DNA from: Cohnella lupini
GTDB lineage: Bacteria; Bacillota; Bacilli; Paenibacillales; Paenibacillaceae
Direction: 5' to 3'
Assembly: GCF_003386205.1 (NCBI RefSeq)
Contig: NZ_QRDY01000003.1
Span: forward strand, 62,001 to 126,000
DNA length: 64,000 nucleotides
The notes under the pieces were generated by a model. That model ran no database searches and had not been told where the DNA came from. It worked only from the letters and a program-made list of their open reading frames with translations. Shown one piece after another: positions 26,087 through 34,419 of the stretch (the stretch's first letter is position 1; each line of letters starts with the position of its first letter). The position numbers and the translations under genes are program-made.

Positions 26087-26665
26087 ATGGCCGTAATAAT
26101 CTGTCCATGGTGTCAGAGCGAGATCATTCAGGAAGAAGGCCAGGAGCCCGAGAAAATATGTCCGGTATGCGATAACGAACTGGACGGATATCGCACTTTA
26201 AAGCTGAATATCGGAGAGGAAGACGAGGACGACGACGAGGACGAAGAAGACTTCGACGACGAAGATCGCGAGTACGAAGACCGGTCGTCGGCTCCAATGG
26301 TTTCCATCGACGAGGATATCGCTTGGGTTGACGATGAGTCCTTGATCGAGCCGGACGAAGAGCTTCAGCAGTTCGAAGAAACCGTCGAGCAATTGCTCAA
26401 CGAGCAGGAAGTCGTCCCTGAATGCCCGTCGTGCCATGAATATATGATCGAATTCGGCGAACAGCTCGTCAGCGCGCCGCAGTTTCTTCCAAGAACGGCG
26501 GAAGCGCTGGGAGAAACCGTTCTCGAAGCGCCATTCACCCTCACGATGTACGTTTGCCCATCGTGCTTCACGGTGCAATCTTTCCTTGGGGATTCCCACC
26601 GTCATCAGCTCGTGCGCCGTTTGAGCCAAGCTCCGGGCAGCGGAGAAAGGGAGCGGGAAGTATGA
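26087..26665 (+). CDS. Double zinc-ribbon protein with acidic linker
   Basis: 192 residues. The N-terminus has CPWC and CPVC about 20 residues apart, a zinc ribbon. An Asp/Glu-rich low-complexity stretch (residues 45-65) follows. The C-terminal half has CPSC and a second CPSC about 65 residues apart, which could form another metal site. Such proteins may bridge nucleic acid or protein partners; no function is known to me. The ribosome site AAGGAGG lies within the end of the preceding small gene. Its stop overlaps the cysteine synthase start (ATGA). Confidence 0.75.
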   Translation: MAVIICPWCQSEIIQEEGQEPEKICPVCDNELDGYRTLKLNIGEEDEDDDEDEEDFDDEDREYEDRSSAPMVSIDEDIAWVDDESLIEPDEELQQFEETVEQLLNEQEVVPECPSCHEYMIEFGEQLVSAPQFLPRTAEALGETVLEAPFTLTMYVCPSCFTVQSFLGDSHRHQLVRRLSQAPGSGEREREV

Positions 26666-27579
26666 AGCGAATCGTCCAATCCGTCATCGACTTGATCGGG
26701 GATACTCCCGCGGTGCAGCTTCAACGCTTGACCGGTCCCGAAGACGCGGATGTGTTCGTAAAGCTCGAGATGATGAATCCGAGCGGTAGCGTGAAGGATC
26801 GAGCGGCCTTCGGATTGCTGAACGACGCGGAAGCGCGCGGCTTGATTAAGCCCGGAAGTCTTATCGTGGAGCCGACGAGCGGCAATACCGGAATCGGACT
26901 AGCCATGTATGCCGCAGCCAAAGGTTACCGGCTTATTCTCGTCATGCCGGATAATATGACGGCGGAACGCATTGCCCTTCTCCGCGGATACGGCGCCGAG
27001 GTCGTCCTTACTCCCGCGGCGGAGCGGATGCCCGGCGCGATCGCCAAAGCTCGCGATCTGATTGCCGATAACCCCGGGAGCTACATGCCCAATCAGTTCG
27101 AGAACAACGCGAATCCCGATATTCATCGAACGACGACGGCAATCGAAATTATAGAACAAACTGGCGGCCGGCTGGACGCTTTCGTCGCGACTGCCGGAAC
27201 CGGAGGTACGATAACGGGAACTGGGGAAGTTTTGAAGTCGAAGCTACCCGGATTGTACGTCGCGGTGGTCGAGCCGGCAGGGTCCCCCGTTCTTTCCGGG
27301 GGGCAACCTGGCGCTCATAAGCTGGTCGGGACAAGTCCCGGCTTCGTTCCGCGAATACTTAATACATCCGTTTACGACGAAATCATTCAGGTTACGGACG
27401 AAGACGCGCTTGAAACGACGAGACGCCTTGCTTGCCTGGAAGGGCTGCTGGTGGGTCCTTCCTCGGGAGCATCCGTATGGGCGGCGCTGCAAATCGCCCG
27501 TCGTCTGGGGCGGGGAAAGAGAGTGTTGTGCATTGCGCCGGACACGGGCGAACGGTATCTAAGCATGGATATATTCTAG
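26662..27579 (+). CDS. cysK: Cysteine synthase (O-acetylserine sulfhydrylase)
   Basis: 305 residues, the usual CysK length. The PLP lysine is in MNPSGSVKDRAAF, the substrate loop is TSGNTGIGLAM, and the phosphate-binding loop is GTGGTITGTG. It converts O-acetylserine and sulfide to cysteine. Start ATG 26662 overlaps the upstream stop by 4 bp, giving translational coupling; the longer frame from 26554 lies inside the zinc-ribbon gene. Being last in the mutS2 operon is unusual company for CysK, and a paralogue elsewhere in the genome is likely. Confidence 0.93.
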   Translation: MKRIVQSVIDLIGDTPAVQLQRLTGPEDADVFVKLEMMNPSGSVKDRAAFGLLNDAEARGLIKPGSLIVEPTSGNTGIGLAMYAAAKGYRLILVMPDNMTAERIALLRGYGAEVVLTPAAERMPGAIAKARDLIADNPGSYMPNQFENNANPDIHRTTTAIEIIEQTGGRLDAFVATAGTGGTITGTGEVLKSKLPGLYVAVVEPAGSPVLSGGQPGAHKLVGTSPGFVPRILNTSVYDEIIQVTDEDALETTRRLACLEGLLVGPSSGASVWAALQIARRLGRGKRVLCIAPDTGERYLSMDIF

Positions 27580-27585
27580 ACAACG

Positions 27586-27616
27586 AAACATTCGCTGCCA
27601 TAGCGGATGTTTTTTG
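27586..27616 (+). terminator. Terminator after cysK
   Basis: AAACATTCGCT (27586-27596) pairs with AGCGGATGTTT (27602-27612) with one G-T pair and a 5-nt loop, followed by T's. Confidence 0.85.
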
Positions 27617-27690
27617 CGTGCATATTGAACATTCCGATAAGACAGACTAACTTTCGATGTCCAAATGAACGCCTAGGAGGCAAATCGTTC

Positions 27691-27915
27691 ATGATGCAAG
27701 CCATGACGGCCAAGGAATTGGAATACGTAGCGGACTCCATGTCCAACGAAGATTTATTGATCAAGCAATGCGCGGTAGCGGCCGCGACCATCACTAACGT
27801 TCAGCTTCAGCAAGCATGCTCCCACATGGTCGACGTGCACACGCAGCAGTATACGACGTTGTTAAATGCCATTCAGCAGCATCAATCGATGGCACCTACC
27901 CAACCCCAATCCTAA
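27691..27915 (+). CDS. Small spore-coat-associated protein
   Basis: 74 residues, mostly helical. It has LIKQCAVAAATITNVQLQQA in the middle and a Gln-rich tail. The pattern resembles the helical repeat of CotF-like and YhcQ-like proteins. ATG 27691 with AGGAGG 10 nt upstream; a second ATG follows immediately. It is paired with the Coat_F gene 12 bp downstream, so the two are probably made together, most likely in the mother cell late in sporulation. No sigma-E or sigma-K promoter was established. Confidence 0.7.
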   Translation: MMQAMTAKELEYVADSMSNEDLLIKQCAVAAATITNVQLQQACSHMVDVHTQQYTTLLNAIQQHQSMAPTQPQS

Positions 27916-27927
27916 GGAGGTTCGACC

Positions 27928-28290
27928 ATGTTCAATAAACCTGCTTTAACGGACGAAGATTTGGCCTCGACGATTTTGTCCGATCTTAAGAGGGTAACTC
28001 GCGAATACGCTACGGCGGCTACGGAATCCGTATGTCCCGAAATTAGGCAAATGTTTACGCAACTGTTAGACAGCACGCTTAAAATGCAAGGCGAGCTGTA
28101 TACCGTTATGCAGCAAAATAATATGTACAATGCATCCTCGCCAGCATTGAAACAGGAGCTGGACAAGCAGCTGAAGCAATATCAGCAATCGCAGCAACAA
28201 ACGAACCAATTCGTGCAGCAAGCCAAAGCTTCGCAAGGACAAATTCCTCCCGCGGCGATGGGAAACAATTCGGTGCCCGCATACCAATAA
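27928..28290 (+). CDS. Coat_F-family spore coat protein
   Basis: 120 residues. The N-terminal helical region (LASTILSDLKRVTREYATAA, ESVCPEIRQMFTQLL) matches the Coat_F domain. A long Gln-rich segment near residues 75-98 and a Pro/Asn tail ending VPAYQ follow. Strong ribosome site AAGGAGG upstream. A terminator follows at 28327. Confidence 0.82.
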   Translation: MFNKPALTDEDLASTILSDLKRVTREYATAATESVCPEIRQMFTQLLDSTLKMQGELYTVMQQNNMYNASSPALKQELDKQLKQYQQSQQQTNQFVQQAKASQGQIPPAAMGNNSVPAYQ

Positions 28291-28326
28291 CAGGCTCGAA
28301 ACGCCTTTAAAGCGGCTCTTACCATG

Positions 28327-28364
28327 TCCCCGGTCGGCAACTATTGCCGGCGCGGGGATTTTTT
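28327..28364 (+). terminator. Terminator after the coat genes
   Basis: CGGCAA (28335-28340) pairs with TTGCCG (28344-28349), and TCCCCG (28327-28332) with CGGGGA (28353-28358), followed by six T. A small internal bulge separates the two helices. Confidence 0.85.
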
Positions 28365-28436
28365 GAAAGATCCTCTGATTTAACTTTTCAGGCAGCCTGT
28401 TTTTGATGTATGATGTAGAGTAATTCAGGAGGGATC

Positions 28437-28931
28437 ATGATGAACGAATTCAAGTTAAGCATCTTGGACCTGCTCAAGGAAGACGCCCGATTGACTGCCG
28501 CCACGATCGCTACGATGCTAGGCGCAGAGCAAGAGGACGTTTCCGCCGCGATTGCGGAGATGGAGCGGGATCATGTTATCGTCAAGTACGCGGCAGTCGT
28601 GAATTGGAGTAAAGTGGACGACGAGAAAGTAACGGCTCTTATCGAGGTCGAATGCACGCCCGAGAGAGGTCGCGGCTTCGAGAACATAGCGGAGCGCATT
28701 TATTTGTACCCCGAAGTTAAATCGGTTTACCTCATGTCGGGAGCTTACGACCTACTCGTTGAGATTGAAGGAAAGAACCTGAAAGAGGTGGCCTCCTTCG
28801 TTTCCAATAAATTATCTACCATCGAATCGGTCATTTCGACGAAGAGCTTCTTTATTCTTAAAAAGTATAAACAGGACGGCATTATTTTCGAAGAGTTCGA
28901 AGACGACCGACGCTTGCTCGTTTCCCCATAA
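28437..28931 (+). CDS. alaR: Lrp/AsnC-family regulator (AlaR type)
   Basis: 164 residues. An N-terminal winged HTH (about 5-55, with DARLTAATIATMLGAEQEDV) is joined to an AsnC/RAM effector domain (about 65-145, YLMSGAYDLLVEIEG). Lrp-family proteins form octamers and respond to amino acids. Its pairing with the aminotransferase 30 bp downstream matches B. subtilis alaR-alaT (yugG-yugH), where AlaR activates the alanine aminotransferase gene; the names rest on that synteny. AGGAGGG lies just upstream. A perfect palindrome CAGGC-A-GCCTG at 28389-28399 is a possible operator. Confidence 0.82.
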   Translation: MMNEFKLSILDLLKEDARLTAATIATMLGAEQEDVSAAIAEMERDHVIVKYAAVVNWSKVDDEKVTALIEVECTPERGRGFENIAERIYLYPEVKSVYLMSGAYDLLVEIEGKNLKEVASFVSNKLSTIESVISTKSFFILKKYKQDGIIFEEFEDDRRLLVSP

Positions 28932-28961
28932 TAGCAGTCCAACGCAAAGGAAGAGTGCCCA

Positions 28962-30194
28962 ATGATAAAGGATGAGGAAAAGCCGCAAATCCAGCAGGTT
29001 GAACAACCCCGGAGCGGCGGAATGCAACACCATTTAGCCGCGCACGCGCGCGCGATTCCGCCGTCCGGCATCAGGCGTTTTTTCGATTTGGTAAGCGCGA
29101 GCAAGGATAAGGACATTATATCGCTTGGAGTTGGCGAACCCGATTTCGTAACCCCATGGCGGGTGCGGGACGCGGCAGTATATTCTCTTGAAAAAGGGCA
29201 GACGCAATACTCTCCCAACGCCGGGATGCTGGAGCTTCGGGAAACGATCGGACAGTACTTAAACAATCAATTTCATCTTTCTTACGATCCGGCTAAGGAA
29301 ATAATCGTGACGGTCGGCGGCAGCGAAGGGATAGATCTTGCCTTGAGGGCGCTCATCGAGCCTGGAGACGAGATTCTCGTGCCCGAGCCGTGCTATATTT
29401 CCTACTCGCCGATTACTTCTTTAAGCGGAGGCATTGCCGTCGGCATCGAGACTTTCGCGGAGGATCAGTTCAAGCTGACCGCGGAAAGCCTGCTTAAGGC
29501 GATTACGCCGAAGTCCAAAGTTCTCGTGCTTTGTTATCCGAGCAATCCGACGGGCGCCATCATGACCTACGACGAAATGCTGCCGATCGCCAAAATCGTC
29601 GAAGAGAACGATTTGATCGTTATTTCCGATGAAATCTACGCGGAGCTGACGTTTAACGGAGGACGCCATGCTAGCTTCGCCTCCTTGCCCGGGATGAAGG
29701 ACCGGACCATTCTGGTCAGCGGCTTCTCCAAAGCGTTCGCGATGACGGGCTGGAGAATGGGGTACACTTGCGGTCATCCGGATCTTATTAGCGCGATGCT
29801 TAAAATTCATCAATACACGATCATGTGCGCGCCGACCATGGGTCAGGTTGCTGCTCTGGAAGCCTTGACCAAAGGCGGCTTAGAGGAAAAAGACCGCATG
29901 ATGGAGTCGTATAATCAACGTCGGCGTCTTGTCGTGCAGGGGTTTCGCGAGCTGGGTCTCGATTGCCATGAGCCGCAAGGAGCCTTCTATGCGTTCCCGT
30001 CCATTAAGTCGACTGGTTTAACTTCTGAGCAATTCGCGTCCCGGTTGCTAATGGAGGCCAAAGTCGCCGCCGTACCCGGCCATGTCTTCGGCAAAGGCGG
30101 CGAAGGATTCCTTCGTTGTTGCTACGCGACGTCGGTGTCACAGCTTACGGAAGCGATGGAGAGAATCGGAGTATTCCTAAGAAGTTTGGAATAA
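28962..30194 (+). CDS. alaT: Class I aminotransferase (AlaT/PatA-like)
   Basis: 410 residues, fold type I PLP enzyme. Conserved features: GVGEPDFVTPW, GGSEGIDLALRA, YPSNPTGA, the PLP Lys in VSGFSKAFAMTGWRMGY, and the C-terminal FLRCCYATS with its Arg. An unusual N-terminal extension of about 25 polar residues precedes the core. Downstream of an AlaR-type regulator, the likely reaction is alanine-pyruvate/2-oxoglutarate transamination, though annotation pipelines often call such proteins aspartate aminotransferase. Start ATG 28962 with AAAGGAAG upstream. Confidence 0.85.
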   Translation: MIKDEEKPQIQQVEQPRSGGMQHHLAAHARAIPPSGIRRFFDLVSASKDKDIISLGVGEPDFVTPWRVRDAAVYSLEKGQTQYSPNAGMLELRETIGQYLNNQFHLSYDPAKEIIVTVGGSEGIDLALRALIEPGDEILVPEPCYISYSPITSLSGGIAVGIETFAEDQFKLTAESLLKAITPKSKVLVLCYPSNPTGAIMTYDEMLPIAKIVEENDLIVISDEIYAELTFNGGRHASFASLPGMKDRTILVSGFSKAFAMTGWRMGYTCGHPDLISAMLKIHQYTIMCAPTMGQVAALEALTKGGLEEKDRMMESYNQRRRLVVQGFRELGLDCHEPQGAFYAFPSIKSTGLTSEQFASRLLMEAKVAAVPGHVFGKGGEGFLRCCYATSVSQLTEAMERIGVFLRSLE

Positions 30195-30237
30195 TTAAGA
30201 ATTATTTACAAAAGTGATGTTCATTTTGCATTGGTTT

Positions 30238-30246
30238 TGCTATAAT
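30238..30246 (+). promoter_or_regulatory. Extended -10 promoter for the Spo0E-like gene
   Basis: TGC-TATAAT (30238-30246) is an extended -10. Only a poor -35 is visible about 17 nt upstream. It lies about 58 bp before the start codon. Confidence 0.55.
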
Positions 30247-30303
30247 TACCATGGTTTTCAACCTACTGAGGATTGGTGTTCGTCATGAGAAGGGGGAATG
30301 TAC

Positions 30304-30555
30304 ATGGCCGAGGCGGAACATAATTCCATACACATGTCGTCTTTGCATGCCGAAGCGCCCATCATCTCTCATTACCCGAATCGCACGGCGGATCTAGCCG
30401 AGGAAATCGATAGATTGCGCAAAGCAATGACGGATACTTTCATGCGAGAACATTCATTCATAGCAGAATCGGTAATGGAACTTAGCCGCCAATTGGATTT
30501 GAAGATTAACGAATATATGAAGCATGTACTCATGAGTCGTGAAGGGGTTCGGTGA
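30304..30555 (+). CDS. Spo0E-like aspartyl-phosphate phosphatase
   Basis: 83 residues. The C-terminal 50 show the Spo0E-family helical hairpin: IDRLRKAMTDTF, then ESVMELSRQLDLKINEYM, with the SxxLD signature. Family members dephosphorylate Spo0A~P or related proteins and delay sporulation. The N-terminal 35 residues are an unusual extension. ATG 30304 is preferred because AAGGGGG lies at a workable distance; the ATG at 30298 is too close. Confidence 0.75.
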   Translation: MAEAEHNSIHMSSLHAEAPIISHYPNRTADLAEEIDRLRKAMTDTFMREHSFIAESVMELSRQLDLKINEYMKHVLMSREGVR

Positions 30556-30577
30556 TTTCGCCGGCCTCTTTTTTTCG
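30540..30577 (+). terminator. Terminator overlapping the end of the Spo0E-like gene
   Basis: A GC-rich imperfect hairpin (GGGGTTCGG with CGCCGGCCTC) is followed by seven T at about 30570. The left arm lies inside the last codons of the gene. Confidence 0.6.
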
Positions 30578-30671
30578 ACTATCGTCGCGCGGGCGTCTGA
30601 GCCGTTTGTTTGTTTTGGAGGTAAATTCGTTTATGCTATATTAAACACAGATAGGAAAGGAGGGACGAGCG

Positions 30672-31274
30672 ATGCTTTGGCTGATTACCGGCGGAATAGG
30701 CAGCGGAAAAACGGAATTCGCCAATGAGCTGGCCCGTTCCTTGGGACGGGAAGGAATCGTGTTGGCTTGTCCCCCCTTTCCCGATCGGCCTCTAAGCGAA
30801 CAACGTCAGGCGGAGTGGGCAAACGATCCGGAATTTCCCTGGACCCACTCGGACGCGGACGAGACTTTAGCTCATAAACTCACGGCTATCAATATGGAAT
30901 CCAATATTTTTCGAGCGGATCGTCGCGTTCTCGTCGTGGATAGCTTATCCGGTTGGCTACGCGGATTGTATATGCGCATGGAGAATACATTGACGGATGA
31001 CGAAGCCGCTGTAGACGGCGTGTGGCATGAAGCGCTCGCCGCCATTCTATCTTACGAAGGAAAGATGATCGTAGTAACGGAAGAACCGGCAAACGGATTG
31101 TCGATCAACCGTAGGGAGCAAGGGTACGCATATCGATTAGCGGCCGCGAATCGGGTATTGCTGGAGGCAAGCGCGTGTCTCTATAGAATGACCGCCGGAA
31201 TGGCGACGGAAGTGAAGGGTTACCGATTGAAACGGGGGAAATCGACTAATGAAAATATATACACGGACAGGTGA
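30672..31274 (+). CDS. CobU-like adenosylcobinamide kinase
   Basis: 200 residues. P-loop GGIGSGKTEFANELA at the N-terminus, then a Walker-B-like VLVVDSLSGWLRGL near residue 97 and VTEEPANGLSINRREQGYAYR. The last segment resembles the CobU signature VTNEVG...RR. CobU phosphorylates adenosylcobinamide and adds GMP in the nucleotide-loop pathway. The usual catalytic His and several family residues are not obvious, so a diverged nucleotide kinase is possible. AAAGGAGG is upstream. Its 3' end overlaps the PduO gene by 26 bp. Confidence 0.72.
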   Translation: MLWLITGGIGSGKTEFANELARSLGREGIVLACPPFPDRPLSEQRQAEWANDPEFPWTHSDADETLAHKLTAINMESNIFRADRRVLVVDSLSGWLRGLYMRMENTLTDDEAAVDGVWHEALAAILSYEGKMIVVTEEPANGLSINRREQGYAYRLAAANRVLLEASACLYRMTAGMATEVKGYRLKRGKSTNENIYTDR

Positions 31275-31827
31275 CGAAGGCAAAACATCGGTCATCGGCG
31301 GGCGAGTCTCGAAGAACGATTCCCGCGTGGAGGCATACGGGACGATCGACGAGTTGAATTGCTTCGTCGGGCAAGCCGCATCCGTTCTGGCGAGAGAAAC
31401 TACCGCCGACTGGGATGATCTGCTGGAGCATCTCACCTTGATTCAGCATGAACTTTTCGATTGCGGCTCTGATCTTTCCTATGCGGTGGCAGATCCTCGG
31501 AAGATGAAGGTCATGCCCGAGATGACGGAGCGCTTGGAAGGTTGGATCGACCTATACGAAGCGCAGACGCCTCCGATTACGAAGTTTATTTTGCCGGGAG
31601 GAAGCGAGCCGTCATCCTTGCTGCACGTTTGTCGTACCGTATGCCGCAGGGCGGAGAGACGCGTCGTGACTTTGTCCGAAGAGCAGGCGTGTCCGGATGA
31701 GGTTCGCAAATACTTGAATAGGCTATCCGACTTCTTCTTTACGGTCGCCAGAGCGGCAAATGCCCGTCTTGGGTTGCTTGACGTAGAATACGAACGAGGC
31801 GCAGACGTATTCCGCCGGAGGTCTTGA
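31249..31827 (+). CDS. PduO-type cob(I)alamin adenosyltransferase
   Basis: 192 residues. N-terminal TRTGDEGKTSVIGG is the ATP-binding signature, followed by VEAYGTIDELNCFVG and the C-terminal PDEVRKYLNRLSDFFFTVAR. It transfers the adenosyl group from ATP to cob(I)alamin. The 26-bp overlap with the CobU-like gene points to a salvage pair that completes imported corrinoids. Ribosome sequence GGGGG lies within the preceding gene. Confidence 0.93.
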   Translation: MKIYTRTGDEGKTSVIGGRVSKNDSRVEAYGTIDELNCFVGQAASVLARETTADWDDLLEHLTLIQHELFDCGSDLSYAVADPRKMKVMPEMTERLEGWIDLYEAQTPPITKFILPGGSEPSSLLHVCRTVCRRAERRVVTLSEEQACPDEVRKYLNRLSDFFFTVARAANARLGLLDVEYERGADVFRRRS

Positions 31828-31830
31828 ACG

Positions 31831-32802
31831 ATGATCGACGATAACAACGGCAGCTCGACCTACTACGCTCCGATCGAATATATCGCCGTTGCTTCGGATG
31901 AGGGAAGAAGTCTAAGGGACATCCTCCGCAAACGGATCGGTATATCGAGACGGTTGATGGTCAAGTTAAAAACTTCGGACGAAGGATTATCCGTGAACGG
32001 GCAAAAGGTTTGGCCTAACCACCCGATATCGGAGGGAGACGTCATTCGTCTCCGGATGGAAACGGAAATATCCGAAACGATACTGCCTCAACCGATTGAT
32101 CTCGATATCGTCTTCGAGGATGACCATTTGCTCGTGTTAAACAAACCCGCTGGCATTATCGTACATCCGACGACGGGACATTATCTGAACACGTTGGCTA
32201 ATGGAGTCACGCATTATTGGCAGGAACGCGGAGAACGAATTCGATTCCGGCCCGTACATCGCTTAGACGAAAATACGTCCGGCTTGGTCATCATAGCGAA
32301 GCATCCGCTCGCGCAACAGCAGTTATCCGCTCAGATGATGGAAGGCACGGTGGTCAAGGAATATCGGACTTTCGTTTATGGGCGTCCGCCGGAGAGCGAA
32401 GGAGAGATCAACGCTCCTATCGGAAGGCAAACGGAAGATCCGCACCGACGCGTCGTTCGCGAAGACGGCGCTCCATCGCAGACGTTCTATAAAGTGTCGG
32501 CTAGCTATCTCGACCAGGCAAGCGCAATCGACATCCGACTGGGAACGGGAAGGACTCACCAAATAAGAGTTCATATGACATCCATCGGCTGCCCGATTAT
32601 CGGGGACGGCTATTATTCGGAGGACAAATGGACGAACTCCGACTTGGCGGCGAGATTGTCCGGTAGTATTCAACGGCAAGCGCTGCACGCCTTTCGATTA
32701 GGCTTCGATCATCCCGTCACGGGAGAGGCGATGATACTGGAAGCCGCGCTTCCGGAAGATATGCTTAAGCTAGAGAGTGAATTAAGAATGATCGAGAGAT
32801 AA
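31831..32802 (+). CDS. RluA-family pseudouridine synthase
   Basis: 323 residues. An N-terminal S4-like domain (about 25-80) precedes the synthase core, with RPVHRLDENTSGLVI carrying the catalytic Asp, GRTHQIRVHM and an IGDGYY segment. It isomerises uridine in rRNA or tRNA; the target site cannot be inferred. Start ATG 31831 is 3 bp after the previous stop, with GGAGG within that gene, so co-transcription with the cobalamin genes is likely. Confidence 0.93.
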   Translation: MIDDNNGSSTYYAPIEYIAVASDEGRSLRDILRKRIGISRRLMVKLKTSDEGLSVNGQKVWPNHPISEGDVIRLRMETEISETILPQPIDLDIVFEDDHLLVLNKPAGIIVHPTTGHYLNTLANGVTHYWQERGERIRFRPVHRLDENTSGLVIIAKHPLAQQQLSAQMMEGTVVKEYRTFVYGRPPESEGEINAPIGRQTEDPHRRVVREDGAPSQTFYKVSASYLDQASAIDIRLGTGRTHQIRVHMTSIGCPIIGDGYYSEDKWTNSDLAARLSGSIQRQALHAFRLGFDHPVTGEAMILEAALPEDMLKLESELRMIER

Positions 32803-32815
32803 GGAGATATTCGAC

Positions 32816-33193
32816 GTGTCTAAGGCAAAAGTTCTGAAGATGTACCACCTGCCGACTTGCAGCACATGCAAGAGCGCGATTAAAGCATTGAAGCTACAAG
32901 GCTACGAGCTAGATCTGCAAGATATTAAAGCGAATCCGCCAACCGCGGAAGAGCTTGGCAAGCTTATCGGCATGAGCGGGTTGCCGATCGGCAAATGGTT
33001 TAACATATCGGGCGAGGTTTACCGGGAAATGCAGCTTAAGGACAAGCTCGCCGCGATGTCCGACGAGGAGAAGATTAGGCTCTTGTCCTCCAACGGAATG
33101 CTTATTAAACGTCCGATCGTTACCGATGGCAAAAGTAAAATAACGATCGGTTTCCGGGAACAGGATTTCGGTCCGATGTGGTATGTCTCATGA
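32816..33193 (+). CDS. Spx/MgsR-like ArsC-family protein
   Basis: 125 residues, thioredoxin-fold ArsC family. A redox CSTCKSA motif (CxxC) lies near residues 15-21, and KRPIV at the C-terminal half is typical of the family. Spx and MgsR bind RNA polymerase, but many single-domain relatives (YusI type) have unknown roles. The sequence does not decide between these. GTG start with AAGGAG about 10 nt upstream. The stop overlaps the next start. Confidence 0.82.
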   Translation: MSKAKVLKMYHLPTCSTCKSAIKALKLQGYELDLQDIKANPPTAEELGKLIGMSGLPIGKWFNISGEVYREMQLKDKLAAMSDEEKIRLLSSNGMLIKRPIVTDGKSKITIGFREQDFGPMWYVS

Positions 33194-34377
33194 ACCTATC
33201 CAACTTGAGGTCGAAACGTCTAGATAGATTAGGCTCGGCGATCTTCGCCGAAGTCGCGGAATGGAAGCAAGAAGCGCGCGACAAGGGGCTATCGGTCATT
33301 AGCTTGGATATAGGCAGCCCGGACCAACCTCCGCGCGAGGAGCTTCGTTCCGTACTGGCCGAGGCGGCGTTGCGTTCGGATACCTATCGCTATCCCGGGA
33401 CGGAAGGCACGTTCGCTTTCCGCGATTCGGTTGCCAAGTGGGTTAACCATCGCTTCCGGGTCGAGCTTGATCCCGATACCGAGGTATTGTCCTTAATGGG
33501 AACGCAGGATGGATTAGCGCATTTGCCGCTAGCGATCAGCGATCCGGGCGATGCCGCTTTGCTCCCGGATCCGGGTTACCCGGTATACGGAGCGGGACTC
33601 GCGGTAGCCGGAGTCGAAGCGATTCCGTTGCCCCTGCTTCCGGAGAACGGCTATTTGCCCGATTTTGACGCGATTCCCCAGTCTGTCTGGGATAAAACGA
33701 AATTCATGATTCTCAATTACCCGAGCAATCCGTTGTCCGCAACGGCCGATCTGGCTTTTTTCGAGCGGGCGGTCGATGCCGCGTGCCGCCACGAGGTTTT
33801 GCTCGTCCACGACAATGCCTATAGCGAGATGGCTTTCGACGGATTGCGGCCTCCGAGCGTGCTCGAAATTCCCGGCGCTCGCGACGTAGCGATCGAGTTT
33901 CATTCGCTGTCCAAGTCCTTCCATTTAGCAGGTACGCGCTTAGGCTTCGCGATAGGCAATCGCGAGGTATTGGCAGCTCTTCGCGCCCTAAAGAACAATA
34001 TCGATTTCGGCGTGTTCCTGGGAGCCCAGGAAGCGGGTATTGCCGCATTAGAGATGGATATTCGTGAGCCTAAACCGATCGCAGGATTATACGAGAGACG
34101 ACGCGACGTATTCGTCGGGGCGCTGCGCGAACGCGGTTGGAACGTGCCTACTCCTCAGGCTACGATGTTCCTCTGGGCGGCCGTACCGGAAGGTTGGACT
34201 TCTCGTTCGTTCTCGCGTCAACTGCTTACGACCACGGGCGTCGCATCCATACCCGGCAACGCGTTCGGAGCACGCGGCGAAGGTTACGTTAGGCTCGCCC
34301 TTGTACAATCCGAAGAGCTGCTCTTAGAAGCGGCGAATCGCATAGGCGGGTTTATCAAAACCGTTCAACCGTGCTAG
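33190..34377 (+). CDS. Class I/II aminotransferase (LL-DAP aminotransferase-like)
   Basis: 395 residues. Core motifs: LDIGSPDQPP, LPDPGYPVYGAGL, LNYPSNPLSA, the PLP Lys in FHSLSKSFHLAGTRLGFAIG, and a C-terminal GEGYVRLALV with the carboxylate-binding Arg. The pattern resembles DapL and related aspartate/tyrosine aminotransferases; the substrate is uncertain. The ATG overlaps the previous stop (ATGA). There is no clear Shine-Dalgarno, so translational coupling is likely; an in-frame GTG at 33178 is an alternative. Confidence 0.85.
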   Translation: MNLSNLRSKRLDRLGSAIFAEVAEWKQEARDKGLSVISLDIGSPDQPPREELRSVLAEAALRSDTYRYPGTEGTFAFRDSVAKWVNHRFRVELDPDTEVLSLMGTQDGLAHLPLAISDPGDAALLPDPGYPVYGAGLAVAGVEAIPLPLLPENGYLPDFDAIPQSVWDKTKFMILNYPSNPLSATADLAFFERAVDAACRHEVLLVHDNAYSEMAFDGLRPPSVLEIPGARDVAIEFHSLSKSFHLAGTRLGFAIGNREVLAALRALKNNIDFGVFLGAQEAGIAALEMDIREPKPIAGLYERRRDVFVGALRERGWNVPTPQATMFLWAAVPEGWTSRSFSRQLLTTTGVASIPGNAFGARGEGYVRLALVQSEELLLEAANRIGGFIKTVQPC

Positions 34378-34419
34378 AATAGTAGAGATGATACGATAGA
34401 TTCACAAGGGGAGAACAAA

